Of a stretch of DNA of 64,000 bases, positions 41,723 through 51,186 are shown piece after piece. Below the pieces are notes generated by a model. The model searched no databases, was not told the origin of the DNA, and saw nothing but the letters and a program-made list of their open reading frames with translations. This stretch comes from Bacillus kexueae (GTDB lineage Bacteria; Bacillota; Bacilli; Bacillales; Aeribacillaceae): positions 372,001-436,000 of the forward strand of contig NZ_JALAZE010000002.1 in NCBI RefSeq assembly GCF_022809095.1, written 5' to 3'. Position 1 is the stretch's first letter, and each line of letters begins with the position of its first letter. The position numbers and the translations under genes were made by a program.

Positions 41723-41736
41723 TGTAAGCGTATTCA
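41723..41736 (+). promoter_or_regulatory. cre-like operator at the transcription start
   Basis: TGTAAGCGTATTCA matches TGWNANCGNTNWCA at 13 of 14 positions and starts 6 bases after the -10, where CcpA binding would block initiation or early elongation. This fits catabolite repression of fatty acid degradation. Confidence 0.55.
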
Positions 41737-41756
41737 CGGTTAAATGGGGGGATAAT

Positions 41757-42902
41757 ATGAATTTTGAATTAACACAGGAACAAAGCATGATCAAGAAGAT
41801 GATGCGTGAGTTTGCAGAGGGGGAAGTGGCGCCTGGCGCTGAAGAGCGTGATCGGACCAAAGCTTTTCCGGAGGAAGTTTTTTCGAAGCTAGGTGAACTC
41901 GGAATTCTTGGACTTCCGTTCCCTGAAGAGTATGGAGGGGGAGGAAGTGATACGATAAGCTTTGCAATCGTAGTAGAAGAATTAAGTCGAGTATGTGCTT
42001 CGACAGGGATTACGTATTCGGCTCATATTTCATTAGGTGGGGCACCAATTTACTTGTTTGGAACAGAGGAGCAAAAACAAAAATATTTAACGAAAATTTG
42101 TTCTGGAGAGTCCCTAGGTGCTTTCGGGCTAACGGAGCCAAATGCAGGTTCGGATGCTGGGGGAACAGAAACTGAAGCAATAGAAGAGGGAAATGACTTT
42201 GTCATTAATGGGAGTAAATGTTTTATAACAAATGCCTCATACGCTCAATTTCTTGCGTTGACAGCAGTTACAGGAAGGAATGAAAAAGGAGAAAAAGAAA
42301 TAAGCGCCATTATTGTTCCAACAGATGCAGATGGGTTTACAGTGCTAGATCAGTACGAGAAAATGGGGCTACACGCTTCGAACACGACTGAGCTCGTTTT
42401 AGAAAATGTTCGTGTATCGCAAGATCATTTATTAGGAAACCGGGGAGAAGGATTTAAACAGTTCCTACAAACGTTAGATGGGGGCAGAATAGGCATAGGT
42501 GCGATGGCAGTTGGGATAGCGCAGGGGGCTTATGAAAAAGCGCTGCAGTATGCAAAAGAGCGTAAGCAGTTCGGAAAGACGTTAAGTCAATTTCAGGCGA
42601 TACAATTTAAGTTAGCTGATATGGCGATGAAAATTGAACTTGCTCGTAATATGGTATATAAAGCAGCTTGGATGAAGGACCAAGGGAAATCATTCACAAA
42701 AGAAGCATCGATGTGTAAATTGTTTGCATCTGAAATGTGTATGGAAGTAACGAGTCAAGCTGTTCAAATTCATGGCGGTTATGGGTATATGAAAGATTAT
42801 CATGTGGAAAGATACATGAGAGATGCCAAGTTATTAGAAATTGGTGAAGGAACTAGTGAAATTCAGCGTCTTGTAATTGCTCGTCAAATTGGATGTTCAT
42901 AA
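41757..42902 (+). CDS. Acyl-CoA dehydrogenase
   Basis: FAD-dependent enzyme of 381 residues catalysing the first step of beta-oxidation of short to medium acyl-CoA or branched-chain acyl-CoA. FAD/substrate signatures GAFGLTEPNAGSDAGG near 118-133, CFITNASYAQFLALTA near 153 and QIHGGYGYMKDYHVERYMRD near 338 are seen. The catalytic glutamate is that of the EGTSEIQ motif near 363. I chose the ATG at 41757 behind gggggga. It stands alone with its own promoter, cre-like operator and terminator, and it is not part of the B. subtilis order here. The exact chain-length specificity cannot be read. Confidence 0.93.
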   Translation: MNFELTQEQSMIKKMMREFAEGEVAPGAEERDRTKAFPEEVFSKLGELGILGLPFPEEYGGGGSDTISFAIVVEELSRVCASTGITYSAHISLGGAPIYLFGTEEQKQKYLTKICSGESLGAFGLTEPNAGSDAGGTETEAIEEGNDFVINGSKCFITNASYAQFLALTAVTGRNEKGEKEISAIIVPTDADGFTVLDQYEKMGLHASNTTELVLENVRVSQDHLLGNRGEGFKQFLQTLDGGRIGIGAMAVGIAQGAYEKALQYAKERKQFGKTLSQFQAIQFKLADMAMKIELARNMVYKAAWMKDQGKSFTKEASMCKLFASEMCMEVTSQAVQIHGGYGYMKDYHVERYMRDAKLLEIGEGTSEIQRLVIARQIGCS

Positions 42903-42929
42903 AATTGATTGAGCGCTTGCTCATTAAAA

Positions 42930-42959
42930 AACTTCATCCGTTCGTGGTGAAGTTTTTTT
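42930..42959 (+). terminator. Terminator after the acyl-CoA dehydrogenase gene
   Basis: ACTTCATC, 6-base loop, GGTGAAGT, then a run of T. Confidence 0.85.
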
Positions 42960-43090
42960 GTCAAAAAAGTGAAATTCGACATTTCTATTACATAAACACT
43001 TTTCCTTCTTGTAAAATTAAAGTAAAATAGACATTGTTTAAGTTTTTATTTGTACAAATTATGCACTCTATACATAAGGGAGGTTTACAG

Positions 43091-43453
43091 ATGAATCGCA
43101 ATCCGCTTATTCCATTTTTTCTAATCATGGTACTAGGAATTGGACTAATGTTTGCCTTCTCCTTCATCGGGCTTAACAATCAAGAAGAGTTAGCAAAAGG
43201 TGAAGATGCAGGAGAGACAACAGAAGATGTTGCAAGTGCAACTCCTGAAGAGATTTACCAAAAGAGCTGTTTAAGCTGTCATGGACAAAACTATGAAGGC
43301 GGTGTAGGTCCTGCGTTAACAGGTATTGGTGACCGCTTATCGTCAGATGATATTAAAAGCGTGTTACAAAATGGCCGAGGTGCGATGCCAGGTGGTCTAG
43401 TTCCAGATGAAAAGCTAGATGAAATGGCACAGTGGGTATCTGAACTTAAATAA
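43091..43453 (+). CDS. cccA: Membrane-anchored cytochrome c-550
   Basis: Small c-type cytochrome of 120 residues, the same length as B. subtilis CccA. It has an N-terminal membrane anchor (about 6-27), a short linker with acidic residues, and one heme site CLSCH (Cys60, Cys63, His64). The Met ligand probably lies in RGAMPGG near 97. It carries electrons on the outer face of the membrane. The ATG at 43091 follows ggaggtttacag; codons upstream lack support. Confidence 0.95.
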   Translation: MNRNPLIPFFLIMVLGIGLMFAFSFIGLNNQEELAKGEDAGETTEDVASATPEEIYQKSCLSCHGQNYEGGVGPALTGIGDRLSSDDIKSVLQNGRGAMPGGLVPDEKLDEMAQWVSELK

Positions 43454-43474
43454 TGTAAACGCTTTTGATGATAG

Positions 43475-43503
43475 AAGTCTTCCGCGTGCGGGGGACTTTT
43501 TTC
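43475..43503 (+). terminator. Terminator after cccA
   Basis: AAGTCTTCCGC, loop GT, GCGGGGGACTT, then T-run. Confidence 0.85.
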
Positions 43504-43613
43504 TTTCTGTTGATTCTTTTACCTGTAGCCTTTAACGAATCAATTTTTCATTTGAATGAAAAACAGGTAAAATAAAAATTGGAGACTACTTAGACTTAGA
43601 ATAGGTGAAAAAA

Positions 43614-44321
43614 ATGAATGAGATTCAATTATCTAAACGACTTCATGCTGTAGCTAATTATATTCCGAAACAAGCTGTATTAGCGGACATCGGATCGGAT
43701 CATGCCTACTTACCTTCATACGCTCTTTTAAATGGATTGTGTAAAAGAGCAATTGCAGGAGAAGTGAATGAAGGTCCGTATCAGTCTGCTCGTGCACAAG
43801 TGAAACGATTAAATTTGCAAGAGAGCATAGACGTGCGTAAAGGGAATGGTTTATCAGTATTAGAAGAAAATGAAGCGACTTGTGTTACGATTGCAGGAAT
43901 GGGAGGAACGCTGATTAAGACCATCTTGGACGAGGGGAAAGATAAGCTTTCTTCTGTTGAAAGACTGATTCTTCAACCAAATATCCATGCCATTGAAATT
44001 CGAAAATGGCTTTTTGAAAATGAATGGGTGTTAATTGACGAGATGATTTTGGAAGAGGACGGGAAAATTTACGAGGTGCTAGTAGCTGAAAAAGGCAATC
44101 CAAACACAGCGTATGAAGGATTATCACTGGAAACAGCAATGCTGATGGGACCGTTTTTAATGAAGAAGAAAAATGATGTGTATGCAAAGAAATGGACTCA
44201 TGAATTAAGACATTGGGAAAATGTTTATGATCAACTCCAACAAGCATCTGATAACGAATCGTTAAAGGCGAAAAAAGAAGAAGTTGAAACAATCATCAGA
44301 TTGATCAAGGAGGGGTTATAA
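43614..44321 (+). CDS. trmK: tRNA (adenine(22)-N1)-methyltransferase
   Basis: SAM-dependent methyltransferase of 235 residues making m1A22 in tRNA. The SAM motif VLADIGSDHAYLP lies near 22-34, then AIAGEVNEGPYQSA near 45 and TIAGMGGTLI near 88; a C-terminal coiled coil (about 180-230) completes the family architecture. I chose the ATG at 43614 (MNEIQLSKRLHAV), placed 7 bases after aggtg, over a GTG within that Shine-Dalgarno. One base separates the stop from the yqfO start. Confidence 0.95.
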   Translation: MNEIQLSKRLHAVANYIPKQAVLADIGSDHAYLPSYALLNGLCKRAIAGEVNEGPYQSARAQVKRLNLQESIDVRKGNGLSVLEENEATCVTIAGMGGTLIKTILDEGKDKLSSVERLILQPNIHAIEIRKWLFENEWVLIDEMILEEDGKIYEVLVAEKGNPNTAYEGLSLETAMLMGPFLMKKKNDVYAKKWTHELRHWENVYDQLQQASDNESLKAKKEEVETIIRLIKEGL

Positions 44322-44322
44322 A

Positions 44323-45444
44323 ATGAGGAAGGCACCTAATGGACAACATATAATTCAATTATTTGAGCAATATTCTCCTAAGAAGATGGCGATGGAAGGA
44401 GATAAAATTGGGCTACAAATTGGGACATTGAATAAGACAATTCATCGCGTCATGATTGCGTTGGATGTTTTAGAAGAAGTAGTGGATGAAGCGATTGAGA
44501 AGAAAGTGGATTTAATTATAGCGCACCACCCCCCTATTTTCCGCCCGTTAAAACAAATTGTAACCGATAGCCCGCAAGGTAAAATTGTTGAAAAATGTAT
44601 TAAACACAATATTAGCATTTATGCTGCTCATACGAATTTAGATGTTGCAAAGGGTGGTGTTAATGACTTACTTGCAGAAAAGCTGAAACTCACCAACACA
44701 AAGGTTCTAGTTCCTACATATACTGAGGAATTAAAGAAGTTAGTCGTATTTGTCCCAGAAAGCCATGAAGAATGTGTGCGTGAAGCGATTGGACAAGCGG
44801 GAGCTGGCTTTATTGGAAACTACAGTCATTGCACCTTTAATACAAGCGGTGTGGGGACGTTTTTGCCATTGGAAGGAACAAACCCTTATATCGGTGAAAA
44901 AGGAAAGCTGGAACATGTTAATGAGGTTAGAATTGAAACCATTTTCCCAGCCTCTATTCAATCGAAGGTGATTAAAGCTATGATAAAAGCTCATCCATAT
45001 GAAGAAGTCGCATACGATATATATCCTTTAGAAAATGAAGGAGAAACTTACGGCTTAGGAAGAATTGGCGAACTTAATGAATCGCTTTCATTGGAGCAGT
45101 TTGCAAAATACGTGAAGGATTCCTTACAAGTTGAGGGTGTTAGAGTAGTTGGAGATTTGTCTACCACTGTGAAAAAGGTTGCGGTGCTTGGGGGAGACGG
45201 TAATAAGTTTATCCATCAAGCAAAGATGAGTGGTGCCGATGTTTATGTAACAGGTGATATTTATTATCATGTTGCACATGATGCGATGATGATGGGGCTA
45301 AATATTGTGGACCCGGGGCATCATATGGAGAAAGTTATGAAGGAAGGGGTAGCGAAAAAACTTTCGGAACTATGTGAAGAAGAAGGAATTTCAGTTGAAA
45401 TATTTCCTTCTGAACCATCAACTGACCCGTTTAAGTTTATATAA
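44323..45444 (+). CDS. yqfO: Nif3-like dinuclear metal protein
   Basis: NIF3/GTP cyclohydrolase I type 2 family protein of 373 residues, the same length as B. subtilis YqfO. Metal ligands lie in IAHHPPIFRP (near 65) and AAHTNLDVAKGG (near 105); the C-terminal half has VTGDIYYHVAHDAMMMG near 309. A PII-like insertion lies in the middle (about 125-230). The biochemical role is not established. Co-transcribed with trmK in most Bacillus. Confidence 0.94.
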   Translation: MRKAPNGQHIIQLFEQYSPKKMAMEGDKIGLQIGTLNKTIHRVMIALDVLEEVVDEAIEKKVDLIIAHHPPIFRPLKQIVTDSPQGKIVEKCIKHNISIYAAHTNLDVAKGGVNDLLAEKLKLTNTKVLVPTYTEELKKLVVFVPESHEECVREAIGQAGAGFIGNYSHCTFNTSGVGTFLPLEGTNPYIGEKGKLEHVNEVRIETIFPASIQSKVIKAMIKAHPYEEVAYDIYPLENEGETYGLGRIGELNESLSLEQFAKYVKDSLQVEGVRVVGDLSTTVKKVAVLGGDGNKFIHQAKMSGADVYVTGDIYYHVAHDAMMMGLNIVDPGHHMEKVMKEGVAKKLSELCEEEGISVEIFPSEPSTDPFKFI

Positions 45445-45451
45445 TATTAAT

Positions 45452-45483
45452 AAAAATGATGTCCGGAACGGACATCATTTTTA
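45452..45483. terminator. Bidirectional terminator of yqfO and ispH
   Basis: AAAATGATGTCCG, loop GAA, CGGACATCATTTTT, with A/T runs on both flanks between convergent genes. Confidence 0.92.
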
Positions 45484-45503
45484 TTAATTATGTGAAAAAC
45501 AAT

Positions 45504-46448
45504 TTACTTTTTAATCTTTACTTTTGGTAATATTTTTTGTAATGGTACTTGAGATGACGTGTCCCATGTGCTTGAATCATTCGGATCATACTGCTCAAGA
45601 AACTGGATAACTTCCTTTACTATTGGAGTTGGAGTAGATGCTCCTGCTGTAACGGCTACTTTTTCTACATCCTTTAACCATTCCAATTGAATTTCGGTAA
45701 TATTGGCAATACGATAAGCTTTCGTTCCAGCAATTTCTTCAGATACTTGAGCTAATCGATTGGAGTTATTACTTCTTGGATCTCCCACCACTAATGTTAA
45801 ATCTGCTTCTTTTGCTTGTTCTGCAACCGCTTCTTGACGTACTTGTGTAGCTAAGCAAATTTCTTGATGGAATTCAACATGCGGATATTTCTCTTTTACC
45901 TTTTCCATAATATCATGTACGTCCCACTGACTCATTGTCGTCTGGTTCGTTACAATGATTTTCTCGCTTTTTATTTCAAGGGCTTGAACGTCATCGACAG
46001 TTTCTACTAAATGAACAATTTCAGGTGCTACACCTACAGCACCTTCTGGCTCCGGATGGCCTTTTTTGCCGATATAAATAACTTCGTAACCTTCTGCTTT
46101 TTTCTCTCTAATTAAATCATGTGTTTTCGTTACGTCCGGACAGGTTGCATCGATTGTGACAAGTCCTTTTTCTTTCGCTAACTCTCGAACTTGTGGAGAA
46201 ACCCCATGAGCTGTAAAGATGACTGTTCCATTATCTACTTTTTCTAGAATTTCGAGTCGGTTTTTGCCATCCAGTGTAATAATTCCTTCTGATTCGAAGG
46301 CTTCTGTGACATGTTTATTGTGAACAATCATTCCTAAAATGTAGATTGGTCTTGGTAGTGATTTGTCTAGAGCGGCATTTTTAGCGATGACCATAGCATC
46401 AACTACTCCATAACAATAACCGCGTGGTGAAATTTTGATAACTTCCAT
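45504..46448 (-). CDS. ispH: 4-hydroxy-3-methylbut-2-enyl diphosphate reductase
   Basis: Last enzyme of the MEP isoprenoid pathway, 314 residues, reducing HMBPP to IPP and DMAPP with a [4Fe-4S] cluster. The three cluster cysteines lie in PRGYCYG (Cys12), DATCPDV near 103 and [10 protein letters not shown] near 193. The ATG at 46446-46448 follows gaggagg; 18 further open codons upstream are not coding. ispG, the preceding enzyme, is also in this window (54428-55528). Confidence 0.97.
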   Translation of the reverse strand: MEVIKISPRGYCYGVVDAMVIAKNAALDKSLPRPIYILGMIVHNKHVTEAFESEGIITLDGKNRLEILEKVDNGTVIFTAHGVSPQVRELAKEKGLVTIDATCPDVTKTHDLIREKKAEGYEVIYIGKKGHPEPEGAVGVAPEIVHLVETVDDVQALEIKSEKIIVTNQTTMSQWDVHDIMEKVKEKYPHVEFHQEICLATQVRQEAVAEQAKEADLTLVVGDPRSNNSNRLAQVSEEIAGTKAYRIANITEIQLEWLKDVEKVAVTAGASTPTPIVKEVIQFLEQYDPNDSSTWDTSSQVPLQKILPKVKIKK

Positions 46449-46589
46449 TAGAGTTTCCTCCTCATTAACTTGGCTATGCCAAATGAAAAAAGCCGTATGC
46501 AACGGCGTATAATTTCATACTTCATTATATCGAACATTTGAATAGATTACAAAGCTGAATGTCATAATGTCCTTTTTGTTGCAACAGCA

Positions 46590-46624
46590 AAAATAGAAAA
46601 CTTCCCCATGAAAAAATCATGGGG
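46590..46624 (-). terminator. Terminator after yqfQ
   Basis: On the reverse strand CCCCATGA, loop TTTTT, TCATGGGG, then AAGTTTTC. Confidence 0.7.
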
Positions 46625-46636
46625 AGGAGAGAGTGA

Positions 46637-47224
46637 TTATACATATAATTTAGGCTTTGAATGACCAGTAGTCGGCTTAGAAGGTTTTTTTTCAGCGTTT
46701 TTTGTAGAAGTCGTTGTTTTTGTTTGAGGTTGAGCTTGTTGAGTTTTTGCTTCTTCTTTCGTTTCAACTTCTTCAGCCTCTTCACCATCTACTTCACTCA
46801 CTTCGTCTTCATCATCTGTATTTTTTAGTTCTTGATATAGTTTGAACATGGCAGGTAGATTTTTAACCATAGGTCCATACTGCTGAACAACAGGGGTAAT
46901 CTGTTGTGCCATCCCTAAAGCTTTTTGTACATTCCCTAACATCCCTGAAATATTGGATGGATTTGCAAGTCCTTGAATTCCACCAGCTGCATTATTCGCA
47001 ACGTTCATCGCTCCCATAGAAGCTTGACCTGAAGGGAAAATCCTAGATATTAATCCTTTTAATCCACCACTTCTTCCAGCAGCACCTGCGATCATTTGAT
47101 TCGGACGTATTGGCATTTGTGAGAACGATTGAAACGGTGTTGTTTGAAACGGATTCATCATGGGTGATCGAGGAATCATGGGCTGCTGTGGAATAAATGG
47201 GGGACCTGGTCGACCAGGAAACAT
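46637..47224 (-). CDS. yqfQ: YqfQ (VrrA-like) protein
   Basis: Low-complexity protein of 195 residues. The N-terminus is Pro/Met/Gln-rich (MFPGRPGPPFIPQQPMIPRS), a Gly/Ala/Ile middle (about 45-115) contains GLKGLISRIF and MLGNVQKALGMAQQ, and a Glu-rich then Lys/Thr/Gln-rich tail ends the protein. This layout and the position between ispH and cshB identify the YqfQ family. In B. anthracis the relative VrrA carries a variable repeat. An aaaggagg precedes the ATG. The function is unknown; a spore-coat-like role has been suggested for similar proteins. Confidence 0.85.
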   Translation of the reverse strand: MFPGRPGPPFIPQQPMIPRSPMMNPFQTTPFQSFSQMPIRPNQMIAGAAGRSGGLKGLISRIFPSGQASMGAMNVANNAAGGIQGLANPSNISGMLGNVQKALGMAQQITPVVQQYGPMVKNLPAMFKLYQELKNTDDEDEVSEVDGEEAEEVETKEEAKTQQAQPQTKTTTSTKNAEKKPSKPTTGHSKPKLYV

Positions 47225-47377
47225 GTATACTCCTCCTTTCGTAAACCATTCACTACCAATAAAGTATGCAAAGCTTTAAAAAATGTTTTTTAAATGAATT
47301 GGAGTTTTTCGCTTATTTTGTTTATAATCAAGAGATGGATTTATGTATTACGTTTAATTGAAGGAGTTGTAGAAGGC

Positions 47378-48691
47378 ATGGCAACGAAATTTGAAAAGTT
47401 TTCGTTTCAACCTTTTTTAATAGATGCCATAGAGTCATTAAATTTTTATGAACCGACGGAAATTCAGAATCGAATGATTCCGATTGTTTTAAGTGGAAAA
47501 AGTGCTATTGGGCAGTCACAGACGGGAACAGGAAAAACACATTCTTATTTATTACCTCTTATCGAAAAAATTGATCGAACAAGATCAGAAGTTCAAGTCG
47601 TTATTACTGCCCCAACAAGGGAATTAGCACGTCAAATTTATCAAGAAGTATTAAAGATTACAAAGTTTACTCAAACAGACAATCCAATACATGCTCGTCT
47701 TTTTATCGGCGGTACTGATAAGCTTCGAACAATCGAAAAGCTTAAAAAGCAACCTCACATTGTTGTAGGGACGCCAGGGCGCATTTTAGACTTAGTCCAC
47801 GAACAGGCTTTAGATGTTCATACAAGCACGAGTATTGTCGTAGACGAAGCAGATTTGATGCTTGATTTAGGATTTATTTACGAAGTAGATCAATTGGCAA
47901 GTAGAATGCCTGAGGAACTACAAATGCTAGTCTTTTCTGCTACAATCCCGGAAAAGCTGAAGCCATTTTTAAAGAAGTATATGGAGAATCCAGAGTATGC
48001 GCATGTTGAACCGAAGAAGCCTACGGCGGAAAAAGTAGAGCAAGTTTTAGTCCCTACTCGTCACCGAAATGAAGTGAACTTAGTCCATGATATCCTTTCT
48101 TCTTTTAACCCTTATTTGGCCATGGTATTTGTGAATACGAAAGTGAAAGCCGACGAACTAGCGGATGCTCTAATACAAAAAGGTCTCAAAGTGGGAAGAA
48201 TACATGGTGGGTTAACACCAAGAGATCGGAAAAAAGTAATGCGCCAAATAAACGATTTACAATTCCAATATGTTGTCGCAACGGACTTAGCGGCGCGTGG
48301 AATTGATATTGAAGGTGTCTCACATGTTGTCAACGTAGAGATTCCGTCTGATTTAGATTTTTACATTCATCGTGTAGGAAGAACAGCGCGAGCTGGAAAC
48401 AGCGGCATTGCCTATACACTTTATGACGAAAAAGATGAACAAGCTGTTTCCCAATTAGAGAAAAGAGGAATTCAGTTCCGTAATATGGATATAGAAAATG
48501 GTACATGGAGAGAGATTGACGACCGTCATCGTCGTAAGAAACGGAAAAAACAAGATAACGAAATCGAGCAGATGGCGAAGCGAATGGTACGAAAACCTAA
48601 GAAAGTGAAACCCGGCTATAAAAAGAAAATGAAAGAACAAATGGAACAAATTAAAAAGAAACAATACCGTGCTAAGAAAAAAGGGAAGTAA
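47378..48691 (+). CDS. cshB: DEAD-box RNA helicase CshB
   Basis: ATP-dependent RNA helicase of 437 residues linked to cold adaptation and mRNA handling. Q motif FYEPTEIQ near 25, Walker [11 protein letters not shown] near 47, PTRELA near 85, VVDEADLML near 152, SAT near 186, HGGLTPRDR near 275 and [10 protein letters not shown] near 332 are all present. The Lys/Arg-rich C-terminal tail (about 375-437) probably binds RNA. The ATG at 47378 starts [13 protein letters not shown]; 28 upstream open codons are not coding. nfo follows. Confidence 0.97.
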   Translation: MATKFEKFSFQPFLIDAIESLNFYEPTEIQNRMIPIVLSGKSAIGQSQTGTGKTHSYLLPLIEKIDRTRSEVQVVITAPTRELARQIYQEVLKITKFTQTDNPIHARLFIGGTDKLRTIEKLKKQPHIVVGTPGRILDLVHEQALDVHTSTSIVVDEADLMLDLGFIYEVDQLASRMPEELQMLVFSATIPEKLKPFLKKYMENPEYAHVEPKKPTAEKVEQVLVPTRHRNEVNLVHDILSSFNPYLAMVFVNTKVKADELADALIQKGLKVGRIHGGLTPRDRKKVMRQINDLQFQYVVATDLAARGIDIEGVSHVVNVEIPSDLDFYIHRVGRTARAGNSGIAYTLYDEKDEQAVSQLEKRGIQFRNMDIENGTWREIDDRHRRKKRKKQDNEIEQMAKRMVRKPKKVKPGYKKKMKEQMEQIKKKQYRAKKKGK

Positions 48692-48705
48692 AAGGGGGAG
48701 AGCAA

Positions 48706-49602
48706 ATGTTGAAGATTGGGTCACATGTTTCTATGAGTGGAAAGAAAATGCTTTTAGCTGCAAGTGAAGAAGCCGTATCATATGGTGCAAATACATTTAT
48801 GATTTATACAGGTGCTCCACAAAATACACGCCGAAAAAAAATCGAAGACTTAAATATTGAAAAAGGCCATGCACATATGAAAGAACATGGTATTGAAGAA
48901 ATAGTGGTACATGCGCCTTATATTATTAACATTGCAAATACGAAAAATCCAGATACCTTTCAATTAGGTGTTGATTTCCTGAAAATGGAGATTGAGCGTA
49001 CAGAAGCACTTGGTGCGAAGCAAATTGTCCTTCATCCAGGTGCTCACGTAGGAGCTGGAGCAGATGCTGGTATAAAAAAGATAATTGAAGGCCTCAATGA
49101 AGTAATCGATCGCGATCAAACCGTTCAAATTGCATTAGAAACGATGGCAGGTAAAGGATCAGAATGTGGAAGATCTTTTGAAGAATTGGCTCAAATAATC
49201 GATGGTGTTACTCATAATGAGCATCTATCGGTATGTTTTGACACCTGTCATACTCATGATGCAGGTTACGATATTGTCAATGACTTCGATGGTGTATTGG
49301 AGCAATTTGATCAAATTATTGGATTAGATCGATTGAAAGTGCTTCACATCAATGATAGTAAAAATCCTAAAGGCGCTCAAAAGGACCGACATGAAAACAT
49401 CGGATTTGGGCATATAGGGTTTAAAGCGATAAATTATATTGTGCACCATGAACAATTGAAGCACATACCGAAAATTTTAGAAACTCCATACGTAGGTGAG
49501 GATAAGAATAACAAAAAGCCTCCATACAAATGGGAGATTGAAATGTTGCAAAATCAAACATTTGATGAAGGTGTGCTTGAAAAGATCATGCAATACGCGT
49601 GA
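48706..49602 (+). CDS. nfo: Endonuclease IV
   Basis: AP endonuclease of 298 residues for base excision repair; in Bacillus it is also important for spore DNA repair. The TIM-barrel zinc ligands lie in VLHPGAHVG near 108, ALETMAGKG near 146, [13 protein letters not shown] near 177 and [20 protein letters not shown] near 214. A good Shine-Dalgarno (aaagggggag) precedes the ATG. Probably co-transcribed with cshB (14-base gap). Confidence 0.98.
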   Translation: MLKIGSHVSMSGKKMLLAASEEAVSYGANTFMIYTGAPQNTRRKKIEDLNIEKGHAHMKEHGIEEIVVHAPYIINIANTKNPDTFQLGVDFLKMEIERTEALGAKQIVLHPGAHVGAGADAGIKKIIEGLNEVIDRDQTVQIALETMAGKGSECGRSFEELAQIIDGVTHNEHLSVCFDTCHTHDAGYDIVNDFDGVLEQFDQIIGLDRLKVLHINDSKNPKGAQKDRHENIGFGHIGFKAINYIVHHEQLKHIPKILETPYVGEDKNNKKPPYKWEIEMLQNQTFDEGVLEKIMQYA

Positions 49603-49635
49603 AAAAATCAATAGAGTGTTGTTTAATCATAAAAA

Positions 49636-49700
49636 AATCGTCCTTTCTGTAAAAATTCGGTTTAGTTACCTTACATTTTACTAGATCGGACGATTCTTTT
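49636..49700 (+). terminator. Possible long-loop terminator after nfo
   Basis: AATCGTCC and GGACGATT are perfect 8-bp arms, but the loop is about 49 bases, followed by CTTTT. Structure of the loop is unclear. Confidence 0.45.
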
Positions 49701-49807
49701 ATGTGTTTTTCATAATTGATTGAATGGAAGGGGCAGTAATTTGGATCCACACCCAAACCAACGATTGGGACTATACGTTTTAAAAAGCTTCTTTTGTTCT
49801 CATCCTA

Positions 49808-50062
49808 TTATTGAATAAACTCCATAAACATCTTGTTTACCTTTTGAGCTGTTTCGTTTGAAGTAATATTTGCAACTTGCTTCAAAAGCTGTAACCGTTC
49901 TTGATCGTTAAAAATATTAATGTTTTTTCCTCGAATTAGTTTCACTATTTGCCTAGCCTGCGTTTCAGTTAATGGAATTTGATGTTGTTTAGCATAGTTA
50001 AGTAATTCATCATATTTTAATGAATTAATTTTCTGGTTGACAATTTTTTGGAATAAAATCAT
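49808..50062 (-). CDS. yqfT: DUF2624 family protein (YqfT)
   Basis: Mainly helical protein of 84 residues. It starts MILFQKIVNQKINSLKYDEL, contains ALETRQ-like TETQARQIVKLIRGKNINIFN and ends MFMEFIQ, as expected for the YqfT family at this position in Bacillus. I chose the ATG at 50060-50062 because ggagg lies 8-9 bases upstream on the reverse strand; the open frame extends 7 codons further. The function is unknown. Confidence 0.85.
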   Translation of the reverse strand: MILFQKIVNQKINSLKYDELLNYAKQHQIPLTETQARQIVKLIRGKNINIFNDQERLQLLKQVANITSNETAQKVNKMFMEFIQ

Positions 50063-50221
50063 TTCCTCGCCTCCCTTTATCATTTAATGTATGGGAGAGA
50101 GAAAAAATGTTGAAAAAATAAAGACTGAAAATTTAAATTTTTGTATCGTGTGAAGACTATTTTTTTAATACAATAAAGGAAAGGGGGGATTTGTATACGA
50201 AAGCAACATCGAAAAGAAAAG

Positions 50222-51073
50222 GTGAGTCATCTCATTTATCGTTTGTTTTTTATTTTTTTAGGTGCATTTATTGCGGCGGTTAGTATTGAGTTATTATTAA
50301 TGCCTAACAATATTATTGATGGGGGAATCATCGGTATCTCGTTAATGGTCGACTATGTATTTGCTGACCGAATTGCCTTTTTGAATTTTGCGGTTGTTGT
50401 CGTTTTGCTCAATTTACCATTTATGTATTTCGGGTATAAACAGATTGGAAAGACTTTCATGCTTTCAACTCTTTTTGGCGTATTAAGTTTAGCGATTATG
50501 GAACGCATTTTACACCCGTTTGAGCCGTTTACGACAGAGCCAATTCTAGCCACTGTCTTCGGAGGTTTACTTCTTGGAGCGGGAGTGGGGTTAGTGATTA
50601 GACATGGTGGCTCTCTTGATGGAACGGAAATATTGGGAATCCTACTTACGAAACGACTTCCGTTTTCAGTTGGAGAATTTGTGATGTTCTTCAATGTGTT
50701 TATATTTATCATCGCCGGTTTTGTTTTTGGAATCGAACAAGCAATGTATTCTGTTATTGCCTATTATGTCGCGTTTAAAATGATTGATGCTGTCATTCAA
50801 GGGCTAGATGAAACGAAAGCAGTCCTGATTGTAACCGATTATTACGATGAAGTAAGTGAAGCCATCCTTCATCGTTTAGGGCGCGGTACGACCAAATTAA
50901 AAGGTAAAGGAGGTTACACTGACGCAGAAAAAGAGGTTATTTATGTCGTCATCACACGTTTAGAAGTGATGAAATTAAAATCCATTATTCAAGAAATCGA
51001 TCCGAATGCGTTTATTACCATTATGAATACACAGGAGACGAAAGGTGCGAAATTTAAATCAGCTATTCACTAA
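50222..51073 (+). CDS. yqfU: YitT family membrane protein
   Basis: Polytopic protein of about 283 residues: five to six membrane helices (about 6-28, 50-72, 76-92, 105-125, 145-170) and a cytosolic DUF2179 domain (about 195-275, with [24 protein letters not shown]). YitT proteins are of unknown transport function. The start is doubtful: GTG at 50222 has no Shine-Dalgarno, whereas a strong one (50176-50188) is spaced correctly for an in-frame ATA at 50195, which would add nine mostly basic residues. Confidence 0.9.
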   Translation: MSHLIYRLFFIFLGAFIAAVSIELLLMPNNIIDGGIIGISLMVDYVFADRIAFLNFAVVVVLLNLPFMYFGYKQIGKTFMLSTLFGVLSLAIMERILHPFEPFTTEPILATVFGGLLLGAGVGLVIRHGGSLDGTEILGILLTKRLPFSVGEFVMFFNVFIFIIAGFVFGIEQAMYSVIAYYVAFKMIDAVIQGLDETKAVLIVTDYYDEVSEAILHRLGRGTTKLKGKGGYTDAEKEVIYVVITRLEVMKLKSIIQEIDPNAFITIMNTQETKGAKFKSAIH

Positions 51074-51088
51074 AGGGGGTATATAGCC

Positions 51089-51145
51089 ATGAGAGCGCGT
51101 TTCTTTACAAACGGTTTTCATTGCTGTATACTCTTTTTGTTATAA
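51089..51145 (+). CDS. Possible 18-aa leader peptide before the zinc ABC genes
   Basis: An ATG with AAAGGGGG 9 bases upstream opens an 18-codon frame, MRARFFTNGFHCCILFLL, ending at TAA. It contains a His-Cys-Cys cluster but overlaps the znuC promoter (51104-51132), so it can only be made on transcripts reading through from yqfU. May be a chance frame. Confidence 0.25.
   Translation: MRARFFTNGFHCCILFLL
51104..51132 (+). promoter_or_regulatory. SigA-type promoter of the zinc transport genes
   Basis: TTTACA (51104-51109), 17-base spacer, TATACT (51127-51132). Confidence 0.7.
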
Positions 51146-51151
51146 GATAAA

Positions 51152-51166
51152 TCGGAATGATTCAGA
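51152..51166 (+). promoter_or_regulatory. Zur-box-like site
   Basis: TCGGAATGATTCAGA shares 12 of 15 positions with the Bacillus Zur pattern TCGTAATnATTACGA and lies 20 bases after the -10, in the leader. Repression by the Zur protein encoded in the same operon is plausible. Confidence 0.5.
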
Positions 51167-51186
51167 AAAAGTAAGGTGGAAATCGA

